Source: Ischnura elegans
Taxonomy: Eukaryota > Arthropoda > Insecta > Odonata > Coenagrionidae
Direction: 5' to 3'
DNA: 64,000 nt
Assembly (NCBI RefSeq): GCF_921293095.1
Contig: NC_060253.1
Location: forward strand, 95,373,073-95,437,072
The translations under genes were made by a program, and so were the position numbers. The notes under the pieces were generated by a model, which saw only the letters and a program-made list of their open reading frames with translations, had not been told where the DNA came from and did no database searches. The first letter of the stretch is position 1. Each line of letters begins with the position of its first letter. Shown here piece by piece: positions 46,161 to 58,720 of this stretch.

Positions 46161-47296
46161 TGGTCACCCAGCAACTGAGCTAACTTCGGTTCTTTGGGGA
46201 TGATTCAAAAATTTTACCCACCCCGACTTCTGAATCGCGTCACGCCGTTTTTTAAGGTTCATGTGATTCTTGGATGACAGCTAATTTATGCCTTTCAATG
46301 GTCTAGTGGTGAGGTGGGGGTTAGAGTTTCGGGGAGGGAGGTTTCTGGATTGGTGAGATGAGGTAATGGTTTAGTGTTTTCGTACATACAGTGTGAACAA
46401 GGGAAGTGATTCATGATGACGTAAAAGGTAATGGGTGATGTGCGCGATGGAATGGGAATAGGGCATTTTTTTCATCCCCTAAAAGTAGATGGAGTTAATA
46501 AAATTTCACGCAGTCTGAAGGTTCGCTCCAACTATCCATTTTTCTGTCCCGATCGTGGTTTTACTCCATCCGCTGTAATTATGTTGGACCATTCAATTTT
46601 CCCTCTTCCCAAGTTGAGTAACTCATGAAGATATCACGTTCCCCTGTTCCGCATTATAATTCAATTACGCTCTTACTCAAAACTTCACTTACGCACACCT
46701 CTCCCAAGAATCAATATTCAATACTCTCCTGACCTGGTCGCCCAGCAACTGAGCTAACTTCGGTTCTTTGGGGATGATTCAAAAACTTTATCCACCCTGA
46801 CCGCTGAACTGCGTCACGCCGATGGGCAAAGACACGACCTCTCCCGGCTATGACATGACGTGAGTTAGCAATATCTCCATCTTTGACACGATAAAATCAC
46901 TTTAGCTCATTTCTATACTCACGACCGACCCAGATTTCAGCACATTTTTAAGGTTCGTGTGATTCTTGGATGACAGCCTATTCATGCATTTCAACGGGCT
47001 AGTGGTTGAGGAGGAGGTAGAATTTCGGGGAGGGAGGTTTCTGGAATTGCGATGTGAAGAAGGGTGGAGGATTTTCGTAAATACAATGGAAATGAGGGAA
47101 GTGATTCATGATGACGTAAACTGGCGTTGGGTGGTAGGTCTGGAATGGGGATAGGTCATTTTTTCATCCCCCAAAAGTAGATGGATTTGAAAATGCCTCG
47201 CGTGGTCTGAAGGTTCCCTCTAACTATCCATATCCCAGCCGCAGAAGATGTATTTTACCATTCAGTTGTCCCTCTTCCCATGTTGAAGTACTTAAC
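46161..47296 (+). repeat. Direct repeat pair, about 570-700 bp per unit
   Basis: TGGTCACCCAGCAACTGAGC at 46161 recurs at 46734, and AAGGTTCATGTGATTCTTGG at 46254 recurs at 46951. The first unit lacks about 125 bp after CGCGTCACGCCG. Both hold GGGGAGGGAGGTTTCTGGA, GGGAAGTGATTCATGATGAC and TCCCTCTTCCCA. A third, incomplete version is at 38870-39103 and continues after 39757. Confidence 0.8.
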
Positions 47297-47309
47297 TACA
47301 CTAGTACAA

Positions 47310-47829
47310 TACTAACCAGGGGCGGCGAGGGGTGATTGGGGGCCTTTTACTGGGGCCCATCTGGGGGGTCCCTATTTCCAGCCCTCTCCCGGGTTGAAGG
47401 TCCTCCCCCGGAAAAATGTAGTAAAATCGCAAGGCCGGAAATGGATTTTCACGCTATTCTGGCTCTTAAAAACAAGATTTAAGTTGATAAAAATACCAAT
47501 TTCGGAAGAAAAATTACGATCAAATTCGATAAAAATAGCAATTACGGAAGAATAAATACGAGCAAAAGTGAGAATTTCACAGCGCATGTAAAATTTAATT
47601 ATGTATTACGGTTCGATTTTATCTAATTAGACGATTTTCTCTGTTGAACTTCACTGGCAAACAAAAAAAACGTGAAAAATAATCTTTTCAATAAACCTTT
47701 CAAAAAAGCATCATATTCTGTTTTATCTCATAACACTTTTATTTTATTTACTTCTACGTGACCTTTTTATTTTGAACATGTTGTGAATAAAGTGACTAAT
47801 GAAAACTTAGGATTTTATAATTGCAACGA
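47310..47829. other. No gene recognised, possible hAT end
   Basis: CAGGGGCGGCGAGGGGTG at 47317 looks like a hAT-type left end with a G-rich flank, but no right end was found. The rest is AT-rich. Confidence 0.3.
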
Positions 47830-48540
47830 ATACTTTGGTTCAAGTAATACGAGTCTTTGGTTATTACACCCTTCATATAAGCTTCACGATAGAGACGAGC
47901 GTATGGGAGGGCCCTAGGCGATCGCCGACCTCTGGCCAGACAGCCCCTGATACAAACATATCACGTTCCCCTGTTCCCTGTCATAATTGCATTCTATTTT
48001 CACTGTCCTCTCACCTGTATTCGCATACCATGAGCAGCATAATTCCACCACCCCAAACACACCGAGATACAGTTGATTAGAAAAGAAAAATCGCGGGTGG
48101 TCGTTTTTCGCTGAATTTGTTCAATTTTGATAACGTTAACGAGAGAGCAAAGGAAAAAATAAATCTGGCATGCTACGCAGAATTTATTTCAGAATATTTA
48201 TGAGAAGTTTCTAATACGTAACTCATAAAATTGTTGTTGAGGTCCAGGCCACCTTCTTTTGATTTCAGCCCAATGTGTGTCGGTGTGTTTTCTTTCGGGC
48301 TCCTTGGTGAGTTTTTCTCTCAGTATCTTTACACATTGGAATCACCGCTTATGAAGCACCTATTCCTTCCCAGAACTTCACCGCGGTCGGCAGTTGCGAT
48401 TAAATTCTGGGACGGTTCGAGTCCGATGTAAACATATTTATTTTTTTTAAATAGGTATTTCTATCATTGACATATTCCACGCAGATGAATAAAGAAATAG
48501 TTAATACTGATTTTTTTATTGATAACAATTATTAAAATAA
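47830..48540 (+). repeat. Interspersed repeat, family B, plus strand
   Basis: Reverse-complement counterpart of 7430-8050 and 58100-58720, with an extra about 100 bp around 48,150-48,220. It ends GGACGGTTCGAGTCCGATGT followed by the AATACTGATTTTTT tail. The 81-aa and 66-aa frames here mirror minus-strand frames of the other copies and are not evidence of a gene. Confidence 0.7.
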
Positions 48541-48591
48541 TGATTCAATCAATAATAACACATTTATTTCTAATCGAAATGGATGACACCC

Positions 48592-48750
48592 ATCACGGGC
48601 CGAGCTAGGAATTGAAGCTAGTGTTTTTTTTAACTAATACTGGGGTAATGGAATGCCAGCCAGGGTAAGCGGAAGGTGTAGGCCCTCCCGTAGAATTTCT
48701 TAACATATATTGTTCAAAATAGTGAGTTTTTAGGCTTTTTCTATTCCTAT
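48592..48750 (+). mobile_element. hAT-type MITE fragment (CAGTGGCG family)
   Basis: ACGGGCCGAGCTAGGAATTG, CCAGGGTAAGCGGAAGGTG and GTTCAAAATAGTGAGTTTT match the left half of 6814/9800. The right half is absent. Confidence 0.6.
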
Positions 48751-48939
48751 CCTTGCACTTGTGCCTCGAATCCAACCTTACATTGAGGACTTATCATTTT
48801 CTCACCATTCCGCCGGTCCCTCAAAAAATATCGTGCATAATAAAAGGGAAAAACATCATGACAATAGCATATAATCAAACCATAAGATATCTGTTATCAT
48901 AACTCTCTACAAAATGTGCTATCGTTTTCAAAAGTATGT

Positions 48940-49165
48940 AGACACCCCAGAGTCCCACTTAACAGATGGGTCCAGGTCGGTGAAAACTTGTGAGGTTGGC
49001 ACATAAAGCGACCTGTATGTTCGTTTGCCACCCAAAGCAGACTAGGAGGGAGGTGGACGCGACCTAGCCAACGAAGCTGGAGTCGAACTCCAGGAGCATG
49101 AGCCCAATCAGAATTAAGATTAGCGGATGGAATGCACTGGGCTAACTCACGTCCACGATCACGTT
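48940..49165 (-). mobile_element. Possible third tRNA-derived SINE
   Basis: On the minus strand TGAGTTAGCCCAGTG resembles an A box and GGAGTTCGACTCCAG contains a B box (GTTCGACTCC) about 50 nt later. The body continues to CACTTAACAGAT-type text near 48,960. Only one copy was seen. Confidence 0.45.
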
Positions 49166-49169
49166 GGCC

Positions 49170-49440
49170 GTCGGAGTGTTTTCTTTCGGGCTCTGTTGCG
49201 AGGATTTTCCTATTTTAAGATTCAAATTTGGACTCACCGTTTATTCTCTTACTAACACATCGCTCCGTGCCAGAGTAGTTCTATACTGTGCGCGGTAGTT
49301 GCGGTGAAGTTTTGGGTGTGTTCGAGTCCTAAATCATAATACCTTTTTCACTTTTTAAAGATCTCCTGAACATCGACATTATCTATGCTGATGACTCAAG
49401 AAAAAGTTAGTACTGAATTTCTTTAACGATTGAAAAACTG
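49170..49440 (+). repeat. Interspersed repeat, family B, diverged copy
   Basis: GTTTTCTTTCGGGCTC, GCGGTAGTTGCGGTGAA, GTTCGAGTCCTAAAT and GTTAGTACTGAATTT align with the second half of the 47830 copy. Confidence 0.6.
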
Positions 49441-49646
49441 TAAAAACAAAAAAATTCCAAAACGCGTGCTCAAGTGAAAGCATTTAATGCAATGTAACAG
49501 GCACTTTCAATATATTCGCCCACCTAGGGCATAAGCGTGGAAAAGAATCGACCGAAAGTCAGTCCACAAAACACGACATCAGGTTCACACGCACTCATTT
49601 CACTTATCTAATACACTTAACTATTAATCCACTTGGTACATGAGCG

Positions 49647-49800
49647 CGAATGTGTGAATGATGAAGAGTTGTAAGTATTATCGCAGCAGCGATGTAGCTA
49701 TTCCTACTCTTTTGCTTCGCGAAGGCACGGGTACTAAACTCGGTCGATTATGTAACATACAATCTAACTTACCAACAACTCTTCATCATTCACATATTCG
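49647..49800. repeat. Inverted repeat, about 27-bp arms
   Basis: GCGAATGTGTGAATGATGAA at 49648 is mirrored by TTCATCATTCACATATTCGC at 49782-49801; the arms continue through GAGTTGT/ACAACTC. They lie about 100 bp apart at the start of a 129-aa plus frame that I could not assign. Confidence 0.7.
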
Positions 49801-49801
49801 C

Positions 49802-50392
49802 GATTTTCTCCCATTTATTTTTTTCGTTCTGCATTCCTTAGAACTTCCACCTTTTAGAAAACTGCCTTCACGGTGGCCTTTTGAAATAGAAACGCACTTT
49901 GTTCCAAATGATTGTGGCTCCTACATTCCAGGGCTAGCCATGAATTTATTTGCGCGCATACCCCTACTGTTCGTACCAAAATTAAAAATGAACCTTAGAA
50001 AAAACAAGAAAAGTAATGCTGTAAAAAGTAACACCAAAATCAAGTGAATATATTAAAGTGTATGGTTTTTATAAGCGTTCAAACTGGAGTCTCTACACTT
50101 TTGGTACGGAGAGAAAGAAGTTCGCCCCAGCATTATTTCCATCGTTTCATAACCGCTAACATTTCCCACCATATGGAAGTATTTTCGCTCTCATCAATCA
50201 AGACACTTTTAAAAGAATCACGGGGCTTTTGAATCGAAAAGGCAATGGTATCCGAAGCATTGTGTCACACAGTTTGAGAAAAGAATATTTCATAAAATGA
50301 CAGTTGAGAGATACCGAAAAGGAAAACAATATCATTTCAGGTAAGTATTTCCCACTAACACTAACACCGGTTCGTATTTGAATAAATTGAAT
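49802..50392. other. No gene recognised
   Basis: Short frames only (end of a 129-aa frame at 50047, a 62-aa frame after it). No family features. Confidence 0.35.
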
Positions 50393-50763
50393 CAGTGGCG
50401 TAGCCAGGAGTTTTATCCAGGGGGTGGGGGTGGAAATCCAAAAACAGAGGGGTCCGGAGGATAATTTTTCAAGAACAGGGTACCTAGTGACGGGTTTTGA
50501 CTAATTTTAACACTTTTCATTATGGAAAAAATTAATTTGTCATAGAAATATTATTTAAATTCATGATTTATCATTAATATATATTTTACTATTTAATTTG
50601 TCTAGTTTTATTTATTAAACAAAAGGGCAATCCTTTTTAATAAGGGTATAATAATATATCACTTGCCACTTTCCCCTGCTCCATGGTTAATTTATATTTT
50701 ATGTCTCAATATTTCGGGGGAGGGGGGGTCCGGCCCACCTGAATCCACCTCTCTACGCCACTG
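50393..50763. mobile_element. hAT-type MITE, complete (copy 2)
   Basis: CAGTGGCGTAGCCAGGAG to CTCTACGCCACTG, flanked by AATTGAAT and AATTTAAT (7 of 8 alike). Homology to the window start runs from 50658 inside this element, so it was present before the duplication. Confidence 0.85.
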
Positions 50764-51227
50764 AATTTAATAGTTACTAACCCATCATCCGGCAAGGAGT
50801 GGAGCTTAATTTAAAAAACTCTGTAACCGCTTCAAAACATTGAACAACAACATTGACCATTACGAAACATACTTCAAAATCAGTATCCGGAGTAAAAGGA
50901 TGGAGGATGCGAATGGTTTATACCACTCAGGGAACATGATAATCTTTAAATAGCATACTTTTTCCATCCGTCCTATTCTACATTGAACTGAATTCAACCC
51001 AAAACAATGGAATTTAGAATAGGGCGAAAGGCCGTACTACCGATACAACAGCGGGCCATAAGACAGGGGGCATATCTGGCGCCGCAACAATACTTTCGTT
51101 CACCCTGGCAACCAGTAAAACGTAGCCGTACGGTGACATTATATCAATTGGATTTTCCAAGCGATAGAGAGCGGATGCGATAGCATATTGTGGTGTTATA
51201 AACGAAGTTTAAACGCACTGGTTACAG

Positions 51228-51234
51228 TATAAAA
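51228..51234 (+). promoter_or_regulatory. Candidate TATA box of the unknown gene (copy 2)
   Basis: TATAAAA at the same position relative to the ATG as in copy 1. Confidence 0.3.
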
Positions 51235-51481
51235 CAGTTACAGTGAATAATACATCAATCACTTGAGTAGCAGAGGAAGAAAATAGTCATCTCGCAGGGG
51301 TTTGCAGTGAGCTACAGCCAGCGGAGTTTCGACTTCTACCAGCAGAGTTAAAAAATAACTCCTGCAAATAACAGATTGCATTTATTTCATGAAATAGAAT
51401 CTCAGAATCGATTCCACTCCGTGGATTTGGAGTTGAACCAAAGAGGAGATCTCGCCATCTATATTTTCCGCTACGTACATC

Positions 51482-52585
51482 ATGGAACGGTTATTAAAGA
51501 GACTTGAAACGAATTTCTCTGGAAGTGTGCTAGGCAACAGCCTGGAGGAGAGGCTGGATTATGAATATACTGCCCACCTGGAGCACAGAAACGAGGGATT
51601 TGGTCGCGAAACTGCAAAATACAATGCAAAAGGTGATTTGATAAAGGCAAAAGGCAGACGTGAGGAAACAAATTACACTGATACTCGTATTGAGGTGGTA
51701 AGTTCTCAGCTTTCCCCACCAAAAAATCCTGACACTCCATGTCGTTCTTTCGTGCCAGTTAAACGGAAGGCAGACAGCTGGGATGAAGAAAACGGCTACA
51801 AAAATGGGAACCTCAACGCCAAACGCTTCCATGGAGAAGGAGATGATGTATTTCCTGTCAACGTCGTAAATGAACGCTTTTATTTCGGCAATTATCTAGT
51901 TCTTCCATCAGAGAGAAAAGGAATCAAAAGGAAAAATGAAATTGATGGTGATTGTCTTCCTTTTCATGGGAACGATATCGTTATTGATGCACATCACTTC
52001 TTACCAAACCAAGTTCATGATTTTGATAATTCCGAAATGCTGCCTAAGAAGAAAAAATTGTGCATTAACACACAAATGGGATGCAATGACACTTTCGGCC
52101 GTGGTGAAGGTGATTTATCAAAACCAATGTATATCCCAGTAGAACGTGCTGATGCCCACAATAATTCATTTACGTTGGCTGAAGACGAGACAAAGGAAAT
52201 AGATAGTGCAATGGACTGCGATAGCCCTCACCTTGACACCGAAGGTGACGCTATGAATGGACCGCGCAATGGAATGGACCGCGAGAACCCATACCATCAT
52301 ATCGATGGTGATGTTAAAAACGAAAAACACTTTCCCTCAAAACAACCAAGTGCATTCCGGCATCCTTATGAGCCAGCTGAGCAGATGGAATTTTGTACCA
52401 ATGGAATGGACGCGATAAATGCTAGCTTCCAAGATGAATATGACTTTGGGTATTTATGCCAACGTGAGCCCACAGAAGAATGGGAAGAACGGGAAGGTGC
52501 GATGCCTAGTGACAGGTTTGCTGCTGATCCAGCAGCACCGACCTATCTGCGATCCGCTATTTACCAAAGACATTCATCCGAAAAT
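51482..52585 (+). CDS. Unknown nuclear-type protein, exon 1 (copy 2)
   Basis: Intact 368-codon counterpart of 825-1928, ending at the same AAAAT|GTAAGT donor. No stop or frameshift has appeared since duplication. Replacements include Val8 to Leu, Ser11 to Asn, Ile30 to Thr, Lys to Asn, a Gly/Ser/Tyr to Asp/Pro/Cys cluster near residue 85, Ala to Val just before KRKAD, and Arg to Gly, Gln to Arg, Arg to Ser, Gly to Ser and Asn to His further on. Both basic nuclear-signal stretches (KRKADSW, PKKKKLC) are unchanged. Function unknown; expression of both copies cannot be judged from sequence. Confidence 0.6.
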
Positions 52586-54006
52586 GTAAGTACATAATTC
52601 AAATTGAATTAGAATACTTTTGCCGAGGGTAGAGGATTTCCTTTCTCTGAGGAACATACGAAGTATGAACAATGGCGATCATCGATTTCTGTGCGTGAGA
52701 CCAGCTTTGAAAAGACGAAAACCTAGATTCCGCGGTAGATCTGATAGGGTGTTTATGACGATAGTGTTTTTTCATGTTGTTTCTTTCGATTGGAATTAGC
52801 ATTTAAGTGAGTAACCACGAAGGAGGAGTAATGTTGATATTTCAATCAATATCGTAGATGAAGTAAGATGCAGGTATGAGAATAATTCATAGCAAAGTGC
52901 ACAAAAATTGAAAAAAGAGATGAACTGCTAAAATCCTTGATGGTGAAATAATTCAAACAAGTTCACACGCTCCCTTTAACGACTGAATCGCACAACAAAT
53001 TATTAGTCTTAACTTTATCTCTAATTCCAATGAGTCCAAGGCCATTGCAAATCATATTTGAATCCTAAGAAATGGTAATATGGTTTATCTTTACTGATTC
53101 TTACGGTATATTTTTTCAAGACGATAAAAGTTACAAAAATTACGAAAATTTGAAATTTTCACAAAGAGCTCGTTTACCATCATTTTTACATTTATTTTGA
53201 TAACTTTTTAAATATGGAGGGATCAAAATTTTTCCGTTTTTAATTGCGTCACCCACTTCTCGAGTTCTTCGCGACGAAAATTTGATGGTTATCACCTTCT
53301 CGCACAAAAGTTGATGATGTTAACACCGCAATCAAAGCTCGACATCGCTTCTAAACTACTCCTTGACCCTGTGCATTTCTCTCTAGTGGTTTGCATTCTC
53401 GCATGCAATCAGTGGCAGTTCCAGAGAGGTAGTATACAATATGAACTTAAATAACTGAAATTTTTTTAAGTTGCGAGTACATACAGGATAGAATAGCCAG
53501 TAAAACGCAAATCACTAAAAAAGCACAAATTTATTATAAAAAAGTTAATTCCTTGATAAATTTTAAATTGGGCAACGTTAATGTGTTAAAACAAGCTTCC
53601 AAATCCTCATAATTTTCGTTACATCTCCGACCACCCCCTCCCCTTGTGCTGGGAAGTAACCCCCAGGATCGTACCTATGCTGTATCCGTCACTACTAGCG
53701 ATAACTTCCCTTAATATATGTCTCTCCTGAAAACGAATTAATTAACAAGAAAATACAATGAAGTCACCAACTCGTGGAAACTGGGTGACAAATTTCGTGC
53801 TTTCTTACATTGAACTTAAAGGAGAAAAAAATACGCGGGAAGAATGATTTTTTCGTTGAAGCTTAGGTATCCAAAATTTATATAAAAAATTCTTTCAATG
53901 AGTGGCGACTTTCGATGTGAACGACACCATTCAAAATTTGTTTCTCATTGTACATTACAGATCAGCTAAACATTATCTTTAACAGTATGTTTTCTTTTTT
54001 TCACAG
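52586..54006 (+). other. Predicted intron of the unknown gene (copy 2)
   Basis: Counterpart of 1929-3349 with both splice sites kept. No exon seen. Confidence 0.5.
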
Positions 54007-54141
54007 ACGAAAAGCATGGATTACGGTAATGCATGTGAAGATGGAGAAAGAAGACATCATTCCCACAGCATTGTCGTTCATCCATGGTGGAATGAGACCA
54101 GTACCAATGCAAAACAGGATAACTGGGAGGAATGCTGGTGA
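54007..54141 (+). CDS. Unknown nuclear-type protein, terminal exon (copy 2)
   Basis: The same 44-residue tail in phase 0, with the stop at 54139-54141. Relative to copy 1 it has Tyr to Asn and Glu to Lys and one silent change. In the alternative frame the same three changes are two silent and one replacement, so the frame remains unproven. Confidence 0.45.
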   Translation, partial: TKSMDYGNACEDGERRHHSHSIVVHPWWNETSTNAKQDNWEECW

Positions 54142-55239
54142 AACTCAGTTGCGAGGAAGACAGCGGAGAGGTACATCAGATATGTCTTCCCATCTCCAAG
54201 AGTACGAATTGAAAATGCCTGAGAAGAAGAGGAACTCCTTGATAAGGGCATGCAACGAAGGGCTGATTCACTGTTTTAATATCAGAATAGGTATTCAAGT
54301 TCCAAATTATATTACTTTGGTGCTTGCAAAATTGAAATTGTTAGTTGCCACGCATCTGTTCATACAATGACATGAAAAATTGTGTTAGAGCAGTAGATCA
54401 TTCACGATGAACTGTACTAAGTTAAATAATATTAATCGAACGCTTTCGTTTTGGAGATTTTTCTATTCGGGCGTCAATGTTATTTTTCCCTGCATGGCCA
54501 AATTGTTCTACATGTCACGATGAATGTCACCAAAGGCATCGTCACAATATCACTCTGGCATGCCAAAACCAAATTTTGTTTCTTTTAATCTACCTCGGGA
54601 TGCATTAAAATTTGATGACGTGGTTGGCTATATAATTGCATTGCATTTTAATTTTTTACCCTTATCCTCCCATTGATCTCCACAGATTATACATTCCAAC
54701 GAATTTCATAATTTTCATAGCATCCAGTACGCGTTAATTTTTTATCAACGACCCAGAGACCAATATCCACGTACTAGTTCAGGGATGGCGAACATGACGG
54801 CTCAAATTAAGACTCTCTCACGTAATCATTTTCAGAGATGGCAGGAGTGATCACAGGCCCTATTTCCGTCATTTTTTTCCATTGAAATTGCCATTACTGA
54901 ACACTTTCGTGGAATCAACCTCAGTATATTTTTTTCAATCGAATACATCGCAAATGTAGGTAAAACACGCAAAAATAGCGCGAGAATTTCGTATTTGCAG
55001 CCGTGGAGCGCTGGCCAGAACGTCCCAATCCATAGCCATGCAGTTACATGAAGAGTGGTAGTGGTTGGGGCTCTTGGTGTTATTACGCGTCTAAGGTAGT
55101 GCCTTATGGAAGTCTTGGGACGCCGCCCGAGCATGCGCAGAGCAAAGTGGGTTGACATCGCCGCGCCGCCCGGCGGCCGTATAATCTTGGTGCTGCAGTG
55201 TTGCAAAATAACATGTTTTGGTAACCAGTTGACTTATTT
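54142..55239. other. Intergenic stretch (copy 2), nothing recognised
   Basis: Counterpart of 3485-4599. The GC-rich patch near 55,070-55,200 has the most changes between the copies seen in this block. Confidence 0.4.
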
Positions 55240-56955
55240 TGCGTAAATTGTTTTATCGAATGAGTGATTGGCATGTAAAGAGGCCCTGTTGTAGCTGCGT
55301 TAATCGAGTTAGTGATTGTGTTTTAGCGTTAGTGAATAGAGTAATAGAAAGAAAAAACAGCGTTTCAGAATCAGCAGTTTTCGTGATATCATAATTTCAA
55401 AGGCGGTCAAGATCCAAGTAAATTTAATGTTGAGACATTTAAATTTGCAGTTCCAATCATCACTGGTATAGAGCCTAAAAATAGCTTAATCGACAAGAGC
55501 GAATCACAAATAGTCCCGAATCGCAAAAATACTGGTTCCGAAGAAATAATCGCGGCTGTGGTTAATTGCCGTAATTTAAGAAATGAGATTCCCGATTTTC
55601 AGCATTAAATTCATGGTACGAAGTGTTACGTAATTATTGGAACTGAAAGTTGGCTAACTGGTGATGATTCAGACAATGAGATCTTCCCATAATATTTCAC
55701 CGTTTATCGGAAAGAAAGAATTAATTGTGCTGGAAGCGGAGTATTTATAGCTGTAAAGAAATCAATCGTAAGCCAAGCGGTAACCGAGACTGAGACCAGC
55801 GTTGAATTTGTGTGGTTTACAATTACATGCCCAAAATCCAAAACAATGTTAGTTTGCTCGTATTACACACCTCCCAACTCAGATATAACATCAATTGTGG
55901 GATTTGAAACCCAAAAAAACTACATAGCATCCATGTATCCTGAAAGAAACTTCATTGTAGGTAGAAATTTCAACGTACCTTCTATAGATTGGCATACTAT
56001 AGCTTCATTCCTGGTAGGAGTGATAAAGTGATTTGCGAAGCGTTATCAAAAGTTTTATACTAAATTCATTCAAATAGCATCCGTGCATAAACAGAGGAGA
56101 AAGTATTCTTGATTTATTAGCGACAAATATACCTCATCAGGTTACGAACGTGAACACCGTCGAAGGAATAAGTGACCATAGAGTTGTAACTGCAAAGTTT
56201 TCTCTAAATACCACTGAAAATTTAAAAAAAAAGAAGGTAAAGTTTTCATTTTTAAAAGGGCTGATTTTGAAAGGGTCAAGAGTCATCTGAAATGTGCTTT
56301 CTCCGCATTTCAGGAATCAATAATGAAATTAAATGTAGAGGGTGTTTGGAAAGCTTTTCTTTCGTTCGTAACTTCGGGAATAAATAGCTACATCCCTAGT
56401 AAAACATAAAAGAAGCTAGCCAATGGAGATGGTATGACGCGGAAGTGAGAAAATCATTGAGGCGACAGATAGCGTGCCATGCTAAAATGAAAAAAGTCAG
56501 CACGGATTCATCCGCTATTGAACGCGAGTCAATAATTAAAAAATATAAGTTGTCTAAAGCCGCCACGAAGGAAGCGTTCAGGAATGCATTCACGAAACAC
56601 TTGTAGACCAGCAACGGGATAATCCAAAGGCATTTTGGTCTTATGTTCGGGAAGTTCAAGGTAGGAGATCTACCGTATGTTCGCTGAGAAACGATAATGG
56701 AGATGTGTTGACAAACAGTTCCGATAAAACCAATTTATTAAATTCCTACTTAAAGAGCGTGCTCACCGAGCCTTCTGAGAACTCATCCGAAACAGTTGAC
56801 AATGGTTGACAATATCTTCACACGAAATATGCCGCCTATTGACATTAGTGCGCACGGAATAGAAAATATATTGAAATCGCTCAGTCCAAATAAATCATCT
56901 GTTCCAGACTAAATCCCGTCTCGCGTATATAGAGAACTAGCCCTAAGGCCCAGGT
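55240..56955 (+). pseudogene. CR1/L2-like LINE, 5' half with endonuclease domain (copy 2, dead)
   Basis: Counterpart of 4600-6300. Here VWFTITCPKSKTMLVCSYYT, PPNSD and FIVGRNFNVPSIDWHT share one open frame (55810-56031), whereas copy 1 has an extra stop after the same block. Stops elsewhere are shared, so the element was already dead before duplication. Confidence 0.75.
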
Positions 56956-57477
56956 GGAAATAAAGTGGTATATGAACTCTTTCACGCGAAATAAAGCGAC
57001 CACTATTAATAATTTAGAAATCATGGTCGAATGGATATCATCCATTTCTTCTACATTTCAATAACTTTTGACTAATCAAACCTAAATATTTCTATCTGGA
57101 AATCTCATGGCCTCGCCTCCACATTTTACCGCTAGCAACGTAAGAAGAACACTTACTGGCACATCAACCTGACTGTAGCCCCGTGGGGAATTGTGAAAAC
57201 GGAATTGCCACCAATGGGCGCCACAACAGTAGGGGTGAATGAGGCGCATGTCCGCGGCTTGTGGATTGAATTTCGGTCACATTTGTGTGAGAAATTAGTT
57301 GGGATCAATCCCTAAACGTATGCAGGAAGTTGTAGAGACAGCGAGTACGCTGATACACATTAATTAATTGAAAAAATTCTACAGTTTTTAGTATTAAGCA
57401 CATATCCCACGCGAAAAAAATCATCTCACAGCAAAATCACGTGTGAGCCCGAATAAAAAGTTTGAAAACATGGGTGC

Positions 57478-57770
57478 CAGTGGCGAAGCGAGGAGGGTGG
57501 GTGTTTGAAAGATATAACCCTCCTCCCAGATCTTTGATAAATTTTTAAGTTAATTACCTTTTACTTGATTGAATTAATATTACTTATAGAATAGTGTAAG
57601 GAGTAATAAAATGGCCCTCAGAAAGCCTTAAAACTCACTATTTGAACATTATATCTTTAAGTAATTCTGGGGGAGAGCCACCACACCTTCCGCTTACCCT
57701 GGCGGGTATTTGATGCCCCCAGTATCAATTTAAAAAAAAACCCACGCCTCAATTGCTGGCTGCGCCCGTG
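57478..57770 (-). mobile_element. hAT-type MITE (CAGTGGCG family, copy 2)
   Basis: Counterpart of 6814-7105. Confidence 0.7.
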
Positions 57771-57865
57771 ATGGGGAGTCATCCATTTTGATTTGAAATA
57801 TGTGTTAACATTGGTATAATCAATAAACTCTGTTGTTTCAGACTTAACTTTGTGAAAATCCATTT

Positions 57866-58082
57866 TAAGCAATTAAAACGGCATGGAACTTTTTCACACA
57901 GTTTATTTAAGACAAACGGTTTCGTCGCAGAGGCGACATCTTCGGTTACAGAAATCGTTATTTTTATAGCAATAACAACCTAATAACAACAAAAATACCG
58001 ATTTCTGTGCATGAAGATGTCGCCTCTGCGACGAAACCGGTCGTCTTAAATAAACTGTGAGAAAAAGTACCATAACTTTTAA
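57866..58082. repeat. Foldback hairpin element with hammerhead-like motif (copy 2)
   Basis: Counterpart of 7207-7421. Here the motif start is ATGAAGA instead of CTGAAGA, so its first core base is lost, while GAAAC and GTC are kept. Confidence 0.7.
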
Positions 58083-58099
58083 TTTTTTTATTGATAGAA

Positions 58100-58720
58100 T
58101 CATTATTCTAATGATTGTAGTCGTTAAAAATTCAGTATTAACTTGCTCTATATTCATCTGCTTAGAATATGTCGATGTTGGAAATGTCTATTTAAAAAAA
58201 TGAAATAAGTATGGTTACATCGTACTCGAACCGTCTTAGAATTTCATCGCAACTGCCGACCGTGGTGAAGGTGAAGAGCCCGAAAGAAAACACTCCGACG
58301 CACAGTGGGCTAAAATCGAAAGAAGATAACATAAAAATATAAAACTTTTTAAGAGTTAGGGAGTTGAAACTACGCATAAATATTCTCAAATACATTTTGC
58401 AGAACATGCCAGATCACTCGTCAACTAGAAAATTTATCGAAAAACGTCCACCCGCGATTTTTCTTTTGTGATCAACTGTATCTCGGTGTATTTGGGGTGG
58501 TGGAATTATGCTGATCATGGTTAGCGAATACTGGTGAGAGAGCAGTGAGAATAGAATACAATTATGACGTGGAACAGGGGAACGTGATATGTTAGTGTCA
58601 GGGTCTGTCTGGCCAGAGGTCGGCGATCGCCTAGGGCCCTGCCAAACGCTCGTCTCTATCGTGAAGCTTATATGAAGGGTGTAATAACAAAAGGCTCGTA
58701 TTACTGTAACCGAAGCATTC
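58100..58720 (-). repeat. Interspersed repeat, family B (copy 2)
   Basis: Counterpart of 7430-8050. Confidence 0.7.

Noticed and set aside
49658-50047. 129-aa plus-strand ORF
   Set aside because: It starts inside an inverted repeat and ends in Lys/Asn-rich text; no recognisable domain or splice support.
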